Source: Sabellastarte sp. h YS-2021 (lineage: Eukaryota; Annelida; Polychaeta; Sabellida; Sabellidae). From it: a DNA stretch of 64,000 bases. A model generated the notes under the pieces. It made no database searches, had not been told where the DNA came from, and worked only from the letters and a program-made list of their open reading frames with translations. The DNA lies in NCBI GenBank assembly GCA_964017235.1, contig OZ024936.1, positions 9,896,496 through 9,960,495 of the forward strand, read 5' to 3'. Of this stretch, positions 32,649 to 46,444 are shown one piece after another (the stretch's first letter is position 1; each line of letters starts with the position of its first letter). A program made the position numbers and the translations under genes.

Positions 32649-35600
32649 GTGGTGACAGAACTTTGGATCAACATGACCGCTGGCTTTTATTATGGCTTGT
32701 ATGCATGTGCTTACTTAATTCTTGGCATTGGTTTTACTGGTAGCTGCGTCCTTGGTGTCCTAAATATGTGGCTATGCCCTTGGTGCCCGTGTGAGTGGTG
32801 GCTGTATACTTGGCATCCATCTGGCTCTATACTGAGAATTTATCCGTCTGTGTACTTGATGTCCTGACTATTGGCTGTGTTATTGGTATCCATTTTACTT
32901 GTGTCTGTGTCCATCGCATTCATCTGTGTAATGGCTTTTCTTTGGTATGCATTTGAGTCATGGTTTGTACCTTGGCATATATATGAGTGATGGCTCTTAC
33001 TTTAGCATCTGTTTTGGTGATGGCTGTGTCCTTTGCCTTCATCTCAGTGATGGAAATTTCTTTGGCGTCTATCTGAGTGATGCTTCTTTCCTTTGCATCC
33101 ATCTTAGTTATAGCTGTATCCTTTGCATTCACCTCAGCAATGGTTATTTGCTGGTGTTCATGGTGAGTGATAACTGATTTTTTTCAACCACCTAATTGAT
33201 TGCTTGCTCATCTGAGCAGTTGTTACTTTGGCAACGATTTGAGTGATGACTGAGACTTTAAGCATCAATCTGAGTGGTGACAGAATTTTTCATGCATATG
33301 ACTGCTGGCTTTAACCTTAGCATCCATATGATTTATAGTTCATTTCTTGACATCCATATGAGTGATGTTTATTTTCTTTGCATCTTAGTTATAGCTGTAT
33401 CCTTTGCATTCACCTCAGCAATGGGTATTTGCTGGTGTTTATGGTGAGTGATAACTGATTTTTTTAACCACCTAATTGATTGCTTACTTGGTATCCATCT
33501 GAGCAGTTGTTACTTTGGCAACGATTTGAGTGATGACTGACACTTAGGCATCAATCTGAGTGGTGACACAATTTTTCATGCATATGACTGCTGGCTTTAA
33601 CCTTAGCATTCATATGATTTATAGTTCATTTGTTGACATCCATATGAGTGATGTTTATTTCCTTTGCATCTTAGTTATAGCTGTATCCTTTGCATTCACC
33701 TCAGCAATGGGCGTTTCCTTGTGTCCATGCGAGTGATAACCCATTTTTGTGTCACCCACCTAATTTGATTGCTTACTTGGCATCCATCTGAAGGATTGCT
33801 GTGACTTTGGCGTCAAATTGAGTGATGACGGAGACTTAAACATTCATCCAAGTGGTGACATCTTGCCATTGATCTGACAGCTGGCTTTTACGTTAGCATC
33901 CATCTGAGTTATCCCTGTTTCATTAGCATCCCTCTGAGTTATGGCTCATTACTATACATCCGCATGAGTGATGACTGTTCCTTTGTCTACAACCTCGTTG
34001 ATTACTTGCTTTGTATCCATATGATTGATTTGTGCGACTTTCGCATCGATTTGAGTGTTGGCTTGAGACCCTGGCATCCACCTAATTGGTGACAGAACTT
34101 TGCATCAACATGACCGCTGGCTTTTATTATGGCTTGTATGCATGTGCTTACTTAATTCTTGGCATTGGTTTTACTGGTAGCTGCGTCCTTGGTGTTCTAA
34201 ATATGTGGCTATGCCCTTGGTGCCCGTGTGAGTGGTGGCTGTATACTTGGCATCCATCTGGCTCTATACTGAGAATTTATCCGTCTGTGTACTTGATGTC
34301 CTGACTAGTGGCTGTGTTATTGGTATCCATTTTACTTGTCTGTGTCCATCGCATTCATCTGTGTAATGGCTTTTCTTTGGTATGCATTTGAGTCATGGTT
34401 TGTACCTTGGCATATATATGAGTGATGGCTCTTACTTTAGCATCTGTTTTGGTGATGGCTGTGTCCTTTGCCTTCATCTCAGTGATGGAAATTTCTTTGG
34501 CGTCTATCTGAGTGATGCTTCTTTCCTTTGCATCCATCTTAGTTATAGCTGTATCCTTTGCATTCACCTCAGCAATGGTTATTTGCTGGTGTTCATGGTG
34601 AGTGATAACTGATTTTTTTCAACCACCTAATTGATTGCTTGCTTGGCATCCATCTGAGCAGTTGTTACTTTGGCAACGATTTGAGTGATGACTGACACTT
34701 ATGCATCAATCTGAGTGGTGACAGAATTTTTCATGCATATGACTGCTGGCTTTAACCTTAGCATCCATATGATTTATAGTTCATTTGTTGACATCCATAT
34801 GAGTGATGTTTATTTCCTTTGCATCTTAGTTATAGCTGAATCCTTTGCATTCACCTCAGCAATGGGTATTTGCTTGCGTCCATGTGAGTGATAACTTAAT
34901 TTTTTTCAACCACCTAATTGATTGTTTACTTGGCATCCATCTGAGCAGTTGCTTTTACTTTGGCAACAATTTGAGTGATGACTGAGACTTTAAGCATCAA
35001 TCTGAGTGGTGACAGAATTTTTCATGCATATGACTGCTGGCTTTAACCTTAGCATCCATATGATTTATAGTTCATTTCTTGACATCCATATGAGTGATGT
35101 TTATTTCCTTTGCATCTTAGTTATAGCTGAATCCTTTGCATTCACCTCAGCAAGGGGCGTTTCCTTGTCCATGCGAGTGATAACCCATTTTTGTGTGAAC
35201 CACCTAATTTGATTGCTTACTTGGCATCCATCTGAGGGATTGCTGTGACTTTGGCGTCAAATTGAGTGATGACTGAGACTAGCATTCATCCAAGTGGTGA
35301 CATCTTGCCATTGATCTGACAGCTGGCTTTTACGTTAGCATCCATCTGAGTTATCCCTGTTTCATTAGCATCCCTCTGAGTTATGGCTCATTTCTATACA
35401 TCCGCATGAGTGATGACTGTTCCTTTGTCTACAACCTCGTTGATTACTTGCTTTGTATCCATATGATTTTGTGCGACTTTCGCATCGATTTGAGTGTTGG
35501 CTTGAGACCCTGGCATCCACCTAAGTGGTGACAGAACTTTGCATCAACATGACCGCTGGCTTTTATTATGGCTTGTATGCATGTGCTTACTTAATTCTTG

Positions 35601-38600
35601 GCATTGGTTTTACTGGTAGCTGCGTCCTTGGTGTTCTAAATATGTGGCTATGCCCTTGGTGCCCGTGTGAGTGGTGGCTGTATACTTGGCATCCATCTGG
35701 CTCTATACTGAGAATTTATCCGTCTGTGTACTTGATGTCCTGACTATTGGCTGTGTTATTGGTATCCATTTTACTTGTGTCTGTGTCCATCGCATTCATC
35801 TGCGTAATGGCTTTTCTTTGGTATGCATTTGAGTCATGGTTTGTACCTTGGCATATATATGAGTGATGGCTCTTACTTTAGCATCTGATTTGGTGATGGC
35901 TGTGTCCTTTGCCTTCATCTCAATGATGGAAATTTCTTTGGCATCTGAGTGATGCTTCTTTCCTTTGCATCCATCTTAGTTATAGCTGTATCCTTTGCAT
36001 TCACCTCAGCAATGGGTATTTGCTGGTGTTCATGGTGAGTGATAACTGATTTTTTTCAACCACCTAATTGATTGCTTACTTGGCATCCATCTGAGCAGTT
36101 GTTACTTTGGCAACGATTTGAGTGATGACTGACACTTAGGCATCAATCTGAGTGGTGACAGAATTTTTCATGCATATGACTGCTGGCTTTAACCTTAGCA
36201 TTCATATGATTTATAGTTCATTTGTTGACATCCATATGAGTGATGTTTATTTCCTTTGCATCTTAGTTATAGCTGTATCCTTTGCATTCACCTCAGCAAT
36301 GGGCGTTTCCTTGTGTCCATGCGAGTGATAACCCATTTTTGTGTCACCCACCTAATTTGATTGCTTACTTGGCATCCATCTGAAGGATTGCTGTGACTTT
36401 GGCGTCAAATTGAGTGATGACGGAGACTTAAACATTCATCCAAGTGGTGACATCTTGCCATTGATCTGACAGCTGGCTTTTACGTTAGCATCCATCTGAG
36501 TTATCCCTGTTTCATTAGCATCCCTCTGAGTTATGGCTCATTACTATACATCCGCATGAGTGATGACTGTTCCTTTGTCTACAACCTTGTTGATTACTTG
36601 CTTTGTATCCATATGATTGATTTGTGCGACTTTCGCATCGATTTGAGTGTTGGCTTGAGACCCTGGCATCCACCTAATTGGTGACAGAACTTTGCATCAA
36701 CATGACCGCTGGCTTTTATTATGGCTTGTATGCATGTGCTTACTTAATTCTTGGCATTGGTTTTACTGGTAGCTGTGTCCTTGGTGTTCTAAATATGTGG
36801 CTATGCCCTTGGTGCCCGTGTGAGTGGTGGCTGTATACTTGGCATCCATCTGGCTCTATACTGAGAATTTATCCGTCTGTGTACTTGATGTCCTGACTAG
36901 TGGCTGTGTTATTGGTATCCATTTTACTTGTGTCTGTGTCCATCGCATTCATCTGTGTAATGGCTTTTCTTTGGTATGCATTTGAGTCATGGTTTGTACC
37001 TTGGCATATATATGAGTGATGGCTCTTACTTTAGCATCTGTTTTGGTGATGGCTGTGTCCTTTGCCTTCATCTCAGTGATGGAAATTTCTTTGGCGTCTA
37101 TCTGAGTGATGCTTCTTTCCTTTGCATCCATCTTAGTTATAGCTGTATCCTTTGCATTCACCTCAGCAATGGTTATTTGCTGGTGTTCATGGTGAGTGAT
37201 AACTGATTTTTTTCAACCACCTAATTGATTGCTTACTTGGCATCCATCTGAGCAGTTGTTACTTTGGCAACGATTTGAGTGATGACTGACACTTAGGCAT
37301 CAATCTGAGTGGTGACAGAATTTTTCATGCATATGACTGCTGGCTTTAACCTTAGCATTCATATGATTTATAGTTCATTTGTTGACATCCATATGAGTGA
37401 TGTTTATTTCCTTTGCATCTTAGTTATAGCTGTATCCTTTGCATTCACCTCAGCAATGGGCGTTTCCTTGTGTCCATGCGAGTGATAACCCATTTTTGTG
37501 TCACCCACCTAATTTGATTGCTTACTTGGCATCCATCTGAAGGATTGCTGTGACTTTGGCGTCAAATTGAGTGATGACGGAGACTTAAACATTCATCCAA
37601 GTGGTGATATCTTGCCATTGATCTGACAGCTGGCTTTTACGTTAGCATCCATCTGAGTTATCCCTGTTTCATTAGCATCCCTCTGAGTTATGGCTCATTA
37701 CTATACATCCGCATGAGTGATGACTGTTCCTTTGTCTACAACCTTGTTGATTACTTGCTTTGTATCCATATGATTGATTTGTGCGACTTTCGCATCGATT
37801 TGAGTGTTGGCTTGAGACCCTGGCATCCACCTAATTGGTGACAGAACTTTGCATCAACATGACCGCTGGCTTTTATTATGGCTTGTATGCATGTGCTTAC
37901 TTAATTCTTGGCATTGGTTTTACTGGTAGCTGTGTCCTTGGTGTTCTAAATATGTGGCTATGCCCTTGGTGCCCGTGTGAGTGGTGGCTGTATACTTGGC
38001 ATCCATCTGGCTCTATACTGAGAATTTATCCGTCTGTGTACTTGATGTCCTGACTAGTGGCTGTGTTATTGGTATCCATTTTACTTGTGTCTGTGTCCAT
38101 CGCATTCATCTGTGTAATGGCTTTTCTTTGGTATGCATTTGAGTCATGGTTTGTACCTTGGCATATATATGAGTGATGGCTCTTACTTTAGCATCTGTTT
38201 TGGTGATGGCTGTGTCCTTTGCCTTCATCTCAGTGATGGAAATTTCTTTGGCGTCTATCTGAGTGATGCTTCTTTCCTTTGCATCCATCTTAGTTATAGC
38301 TGTATCCTTTGCATTCACCTCAGCAATGGTTATTTGCTGGTGTTCATGGTGAGTGATAACTGATTTTTTTCAACCACCTAATTGATTGCTTACTTGGCAT
38401 CCATCTGAGCAGTTGTTACTTTGGCAACGATTTGAGTGATGACTGACACTTAGGCATCAATCTGAGTGGTGACAGAATTTTTCATGCATATGACTGCTGG
38501 CTTTAACCTTAGCATCCATATGATTTATAGTTCATTTGTTGACATCCATATGAGTGATGTTTATTTCCTTTGCATCTTAGTTATAGCTGAATCCTTTGCA

Positions 38601-40984
38601 TTCACCTCAGCAATGGGTATTTGCTTGCGTCCATGTGAGTGATAACTTAATTTTTTTCAACCACCTAATTGATTGTTTACTTGGCATCCATCTGAGCAGT
38701 TGTTGTTACTTTGGCAACAATTTGAGTGATGACTGAGACTTTAAGCATCAATCTGAGTGGTGACAGAATTTTTCATGCATATGACTGCTGGCTTTAACCT
38801 TAGCATCCATATGATTTATAGTTCATTTCTTGACATCCATATGAGTGATGTTTATTTCCTTTGCATCTTAGTTATAGCTGAATCCTTTGCATTCACCTCA
38901 GCAAGGGGCGTTTCCTTGTCCATGCGAGTGATAACCCATTTTTGTGTGAACCACCTAATTGATTGTTTACTTGGCATCCATCTGAGCAGTTGCTTTTACT
39001 TTGGCAACGATTTGAGTGATGACTGAGACTTTAAGCATCATTCTGAGTGGTGACAGAATTTTTCATGCATATGACTGCTGGCTTTAACCTTAGCATCCAT
39101 ATGATTTATAGTTCATTTCTTGACATCCATATGAGTGATGTTTATTTTCTTTGCATCTTAGTTATAGCTGTATCCTTTGCATTCACCTCAGCAAGGGGCG
39201 TTTCCTTGTCCATGCGAGTGATAACCGATTTTTGTGTCAACCACCTAATTTGATTGCTTACTTGGCATCCATCTGAGGGATTGCTGTGACTTTGGCGTCA
39301 AATTGAGTGACGACTGAGACTTTAGCATTCATCCAAGTGGTGACATCTTTCAATTGATCTGACAGCTGGCTTTTTCGTTAGCATCCCTCTGAGTTATGGC
39401 TCATTTCTATACATCCGCATGAGTGATGACTGTTCCTTTGTCTACAACCTCGTTGATTACTTGCTTTGTATCCATATGATTGATTTGTGCGACTTTCGCA
39501 TCGATTTGAGTGTTGGCTTGAGACCCTGGCATCCACCTAATTGGTGACAGAACTTTGCATCAACATGACCGCTGGATTTTAATATGGCTTGTATGCATGT
39601 GCTTACTTAATTCTTGGCATTGGTTTTACTGGTAGCTGCGTCCTTGGTGTTCTAAATATGTGGCTATGCCCTTGGTGCCCGTGTGAGTGGTGGCTGTATA
39701 CTTGGCATTCATCTGGCTCTATACTGAGAATTTATCCATCTGTGTACTTGATGTCTTGACTATTGGCTGTGTTATTGGTATCCATTTTACTTGTGTCTGT
39801 GTCCGTCGCATTCATTTGCGTAATGGCTTTTCTTTGGTATGCATTTGAGTCATGGTTTGTACCTTGGCATATATATGAGTGATGCCTCTTACTTTAGCAT
39901 CTGTTTTGGTGATGGCTGTGTCCTTTGCCTTCATCTCAATGATGGAAATTTCTTTGGCGTCTATCTGAGTGATGCTTCTTTCCTTTGCATCCATCTTAGT
40001 TATAGCTGTATCCTTTGCATTCACCTCAGCAATGGTTATTTGCTGGTGTTCATGGTGAGTGATAACTGATTTTTTTCAACCACCTAATTGATTGCTTGCT
40101 TGGCATCCATCTGAGCAGTTGTTACTTTGGCAACGATTTGAGTGATGACTGACACTTATGCATCAATCTGAGTGGTGACAGAATTTTTCATGCATATGAC
40201 TGCTGGCTTTAACCTTAGCATCCATATGATTTATAGTTCATTTGTTGACATCCATATGAGTGATGTTTATTTCCTTTGCATCTTAGTTATAGCTGAATCC
40301 TTTGCATTCACCTCAGCAATGGGTATTTGCTTGCGTCCATGTGAGTGATAACTTAATTTTTTTCAACCACCTAATTGATTGTTTACTTGGCATCCATCTG
40401 AGCAGTTGCTTTTACTTTGGCAACAATTTGAGTGATGACTGAGACTTTAAGCATCAATCTGAGTGGTGACAGAATTTTTCATGCATATGACTGCTGGCTT
40501 TAACCTTAGCATCCATATGATTTATAGTTCATTTCTTGACATCCATATGAGTGATGTTTATTTCCTTTGCATCTTAGTTATAGCTGAATCCTTTGCATTC
40601 ACCTCAGCAAGGGGCGTTTCCTTGTCCATGCGAGTGATAACCCATTTTTGTGTGAACCACCTAATTTGATTGCTTACTTGGCATCCATCTGAGGGATTGC
40701 TGTGACTTTGGCGTCAAATTGAGTGATGACTGAGACTAGCATTCATCCAAGTGGTGACATCTTGCCATTGATCTGACAGCTGGCTTTTACGTTAGCATCC
40801 ATCTGAGTTATCCCTGTTTCATTAGCATCCCTCTGAGTTATGGCTCATTTCTATACATCCGCATGAGTGATGACTGTTCCTTTGTCTACAACCTCGTTGA
40901 TTACTTGCTTTGTATCCATATGATTGATTTGTGCGACTTTCGCATCGATTTGAGTGTTGGCTTGAGACCCTGGCATCCACCTAA
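32649..40984. repeat. Higher-order block B-C-D-E-F-G, second copy (8336 bp)
   Basis: Starts: B 32649, C 34086, D 35525, E 36678, F 37835, G 39541. This is nearly the same sequence as the first copy. Known differences include TGATTTTGTGCGAC at the C-D junction (35464). The right part of B here resembles C/E (ATCTCAGTGATGG) rather than the B copies at 24312 and 53345. Confidence 0.85.
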
Positions 40985-43900
40985 GTGGTGACAGAACTTT
41001 GCATCAACATGACCGCTGGCTTTTATTATGGCTTGTATGCATGTGCTTACTTAATTCTTGGCATTGGTTTTACTGGTAGCTGCGTCCTTGGTGTTCTAAA
41101 TATGTGGCTATGCCCTTGGTGCCCGTGTGAGTGGTGGCTGTATACTTGGCATCCATCTGGCTCTATACTGAGAATTTATCCGTCTGTGTACTTGATGTCC
41201 TGACTATTGGCTGTGTTATTGGTATCCATTTTACTTGTGTCTGTGTCCATCGCATTCATCTGCGTAATGGCTTTTCTTTGGTATGCATTTGAGTCATGGT
41301 TTGTACCTTGGCATATATATGAGTGATGGCTCTTACTTTAGCATCTGATTTGGTGATGGCTGTGTCCTTTGCCTTCATCTCAATGATGGAAATTTCTTTG
41401 GCATCTGAGTGATGCTTCTTTCCTTTGCATCCATCTTAGTTATAGCTGTATCCTTTGCATTCACCTCAGCAATGGGTATTTGCTGGTGTTCATGGTGAGT
41501 GATAACTGATTTTTTTCAACCACCTAATTGATTGCTTACTTGGCATCCATCTGAGCAGTTGTTACTTTGGCAACGATTTGAGTGATGACTGACACTTAGG
41601 CATCAATCTGAGTGGTGACAGAATTTTTCATGCATATGACTGCTGGCTTTAACCTTAGCATTCATATGATTTATAGTTCATTTGTTGACATCCATATGAG
41701 TGATGTTTATTTCCTTTGCATCTTAGTTATAGCTGTATCCTTTGCATTCACCTCAGCAATGGGCGTTTCCTTGTGTCCATGCGAGTGATAACCCATTTTT
41801 GTGTCACCCACCTAATTTGATTGCTTACTTGGCATCCATCTGAAGGATTGCTGTGACTTTGGCGTCAAATTGAGTGATGACGGAGACTTAAACATTCATC
41901 CAAGTGGTGACATCTTGCCATTGATCTGACAGCTGGCTTTTACGTTAGCATCCATCTGAGTTATCCCTGTTTCATTAGCATCCCTCTGAGTTATGGCTCA
42001 TTACTATACATCCGCATGAGTGATGACTGTTCCTTTGTCTACAACCTTGTTGATTACTTGCTTTGTATCCATATGATTGATTTGTGCGACTTTCGCATCG
42101 ATTTGAGTGTTGGCTTGAGACCCTGGCATCCACCTAATTGGTGACAGAACTTTGCATCAACATGACCGCTGGCTTTTATTATGGCTTGTATGCATGTGCT
42201 TACTTAATTCTTGGCATTGGTTTTACTGGTAGCTGTGTCCTTGGTGTTCTAAATATGTGGCTATGCCCTTGGTGCCCGTGTGAGTGGTGGCTGTATACTT
42301 GGCATCCATCTGGCTCTATACTGAGAATTTATCCGTCTGTGTACTTGATGTCCTGACTAGTGGCTGTGTTATTGGTATCCATTTTACTTGTGTCTGTGTC
42401 CATCGCATTCATCTGTGTAATGGCTTTTCTTTGGTATGCATTTGAGTCATGGTTTGTACCTTGGCATATATATGAGTGATGGCTCTTACTTTAGCATCTG
42501 TTTTGGTGATGGCTGTGTCCTTTGCCTTCATCTCAGTGATGGAAATTTCTTTGGCGTCTATCTGAGTGATGCTTCTTTCCTTTGCATCCATCTTAGTTAT
42601 AGCTGTATCCTTTGCATTCACCTCAGCAATGGTTATTTGCTGGTGTTCATGGTGAGTGATAACTGATTTTTTTCAACCACCTAATTGATTGCTTACTTGG
42701 CATCCATCTGAGCAGTTGTTACTTTGGCAACGATTTGAGTGATGACTGACACTTAGGCATCAATCTGAGTGGTGACAGAATTTTTCATGCATATGACTGC
42801 TGGCTTTAACCTTAGCATTCATATGATTTATAGTTCATTTGTTGACATCCATATGAGTGATGTTTATTTCCTTTGCATCTTAGTTATAGCTGTATCCTTT
42901 GCATTCACCTCAGCAATGGGCGTTTCCTTGTGTCCATGCGAGTGATAACCCATTTTTGTGTCACCCACCTAATTTGATTGCTTACTTGGCATCCATCTGA
43001 AGGATTGCTGTGACTTTGGCGTCAAATTGAGTGATGACGGAGACTTAAACATTCATCCAAGTGGTGATATCTTGCCATTGATCTGACAGCTGGCTTTTAC
43101 GTTAGCATCCATCTGAGTTATCCCTGTTTCATTAGCATCCCTCTGAGTTATGGCTCATTACTATACATCCGCATGAGTGATGACTGTTCCTTTGTCTACA
43201 ACCTTGTTGATTACTTGCTTTGTATCCATATGATTGATTTGTGCGACTTTCGCATCGATTTGAGTGTTGGCTTGAGACCCTGGCATCCACCTAATTGGTG
43301 ACAGAACTTTGCATCAACATGACCGCTGGCTTTTATTATGGCTTGTATGCATGTGCTTACTTAATTCTTGGCATTGGTTTTACTGGTAGCTGTGTCCTTG
43401 GTGTTCTAAATATGTGGCTATGCCCTTGGTGCCCGTGTGAGTGGTGGCTGTATACTTGGCATCCATCTGGCTCTATACTGAGAATTTATCCGTCTGTGTA
43501 CTTGATGTCCTGACTAGTGGCTGTGTTATTGGTATCCATTTTACTTGTGTCTGTGTCCATCGCATTCATCTGTGTAATGGCTTTTCTTTGGTATGCATTT
43601 GAGTCATGGTTTGTACCTTGGCATATATATGAGTGATGGCTCTTACTTTAGCATCTGTTTTGGTGATGGCTGTGTCCTTTGCCTTCATCTCAGTGATGGA
43701 AATTTCTTTGGCGTCTATCTGAGTGATGCTTCTTTCCTTTGCATCCATCTTAGTTATAGCTGTATCCTTTGCATTCACCTCAGCAATGGTTATTTGCTGG
43801 TGTTCATGGTGAGTGATAACTGATTTTTTTCAACCACCTAATTGATTGCTTACTTGGCATCCATCTGAGCAGTTGTTACTTTGGCAACGATTTGAGTGAT

Positions 43901-46444
43901 GACTGACACTTAGGCATCAATCTGAGTGGTGACAGAATTTTTCATGCATATGACTGCTGGCTTTAACCTTAGCATCCATATGATTTATAGTTCATTTGTT
44001 GACATCCATATGAGTGATGTTTATTTCCTTTGCATCTTAGTTATAGCTGAATCCTTTGCATTCACCTCAGCAATGGGTATTTGCTTGCGTCCATGTGAGT
44101 GATAACTTAATTTTTTTCAACCACCTAATTGATTGTTTACTTGGCATCCATCTGAGCAGTTGTTGTTACTTTGGCAACAATTTGAGTGATGACTGAGACT
44201 TTAAGCATCAATCTGAGTGGTGACAGAATTTTTCATGCATATGACTGCTGGCTTTAACCTTAGCATCCATATGATTTATAGTTCATTTCTTGACATCCAT
44301 ATGAGTGATGTTTATTTCCTTTGCATCTTAGTTATAGCTGAATCCTTTGCATTCACCTCAGCAAGGGGCGTTTCCTTGTCCATGCGAGTGATAACCCATT
44401 TTTGTGTGAACCACCTAATTGATTGTTTACTTGGCATCCATCTGAGCAGTTGCTTTTACTTTGGCAACGATTTGAGTGATGACTGAGACTTTAAGCATCA
44501 TTCTGAGTGGTGACAGAATTTTTCATGCATATGACTGCTGGCTTTAACCTTAGCATCCATATGATTTATAGTTCATTTCTTGACATCCATATGAGTGATG
44601 TTTATTTTCTTTGCATCTTAGTTATAGCTGTATCCTTTGCATTCACCTCAGCAAGGGGCGTTTCCTTGTCCATGCGAGTGATAACCGATTTTTGTGTCAA
44701 CCACCTAATTTGATTGCTTACTTGGCATCCATCTGAGGGATTGCTGTGACTTTGGCGTCAAATTGAGTGACGACTGAGACTTTAGCATTCATCCAAGTGG
44801 TGACATCTTTCAATTGATCTGACAGCTGGCTTTTTCGTTAGCATCCCTCTGAGTTATGGCTCATTTCTATACATCCGCATGAGTGATGACTGTTCCTTTG
44901 TCTACAACCTCGTTGATTACTTGCTTTGTATCCATATGATTGATTTGTGCGACTTTCGCATCGATTTGAGTGTTGGCTTGAGACCCTGGCATCCACCTAA
45001 TTGGTGACAGAACTTTGCATCAACATGACCGCTGGATTTTAATATGGCTTGTATGCATGTGCTTACTTAATTCTTGGCATTGGTTTTACTGGTAGCTGCG
45101 TCCTTGGTGTTCTAAATATGTGGCTATGCCCTTGGTGCCCGTGTGAGTGGTGGCTGTATACTTGGCATTCATCTGGCTCTATACTGAGAATTTATCCATC
45201 TGTGTACTTGATGTCTTGACTATTGGCTGTGTTATTGGTATCCATTTTACTTGTGTCTGTGTCCGTCGCATTCATTTGCGTAATGGCTTTTCTTTGGTAT
45301 GCATTTGAGTCATGGTTTGTACCTTGGCATATATATGAGTGATGCCTCTTACTTTAGCATCTGTTTTGGTGATGGCTGTGTCCTTTGCCTTCATCTCAAT
45401 GATGGAAATTTCTTTGGCGTCTATCTGAGTGATGCTTCTTTCCTTTGCATCCATCTTAGTTATAGCTGTATCCTTTGCATTCACCTCAGCAATGGTTATT
45501 TGCTGGTGTTCATGGTGAGTGATAACTGATTTTTTTCAACCACCTAATTGATTGCTTGCTTGGCATCCATCTGAGCAGTTGTTACTTTGGCAACGATTTG
45601 AGTGATGACTGACACTTATGCATCAATCTGAGTGGTGACAGAATTTTTCATGCATATGACTGCTGGCTTTAACCTTAGCATCCATATGATTTATAGTTCA
45701 TTTGTTGACATCCATATGAGTGATGTTTATTTCCTTTGCATCTTAGTTATAGCTGAATCCTTTGCATTCACCTCAGCAATGGGTATTTGCTTGCGTCCAT
45801 GTGAGTGATAACTTAATTTTTTTCAACCACCTAATTGATTGTTTACTTGGCATCCATCTGAGCAGTTGCTTTTACTTTGGCAACAATTTGAGTGATGACT
45901 GAGACTTTAAGCATCAATCTGAGTGGTGACAGAATTTTTCATGCATATGACTGCTGGCTTTAACCTTAGCATCCATATGATTTATAGTTCATTTCTTGAC
46001 ATCCATATGAGTGATGTTTATTTCCTTTGCATCTTAGTTATAGCTGAATCCTTTGCATTCACCTCAGCAAGGGGCGTTTCCTTGTCCATGCGAGTGATAA
46101 CCCATTTTTGTGTGAACCACCTAATTTGATTGCTTACTTGGCATCCATCTGAGGGATTGCTGTGACTTTGGCGTCAAATTGAGTGATGACTGAGACTAGC
46201 ATTCATCCAAGTGGTGACATCTTGCCATTGATCTGACAGCTGGCTTTTACGTTAGCATCCATCTGAGTTATCCCTGTTTCATTAGCATCCCTCTGAGTTA
46301 TGGCTCATTTCTATACATCCGCATGAGTGATGACTGTTCCTTTGTCTACAACCTCGTTGATTACTTGCTTTGTATCCATATGATTGATTTGTGCGACTTT
46401 CGCATCGATTTGAGTGTTGGCTTGAGACCCTGGCATCCACCTAA
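40985..46444. repeat. Higher-order block D-E-F-G (5460 bp)
   Basis: Starts D 40985, E 42138, F 43295, G 45001. The length is identical to the D-E-F-G parts starting at 35525, 46445 and 57930. Over the stretches I compared, the sequence is almost unchanged. Confidence 0.9.
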
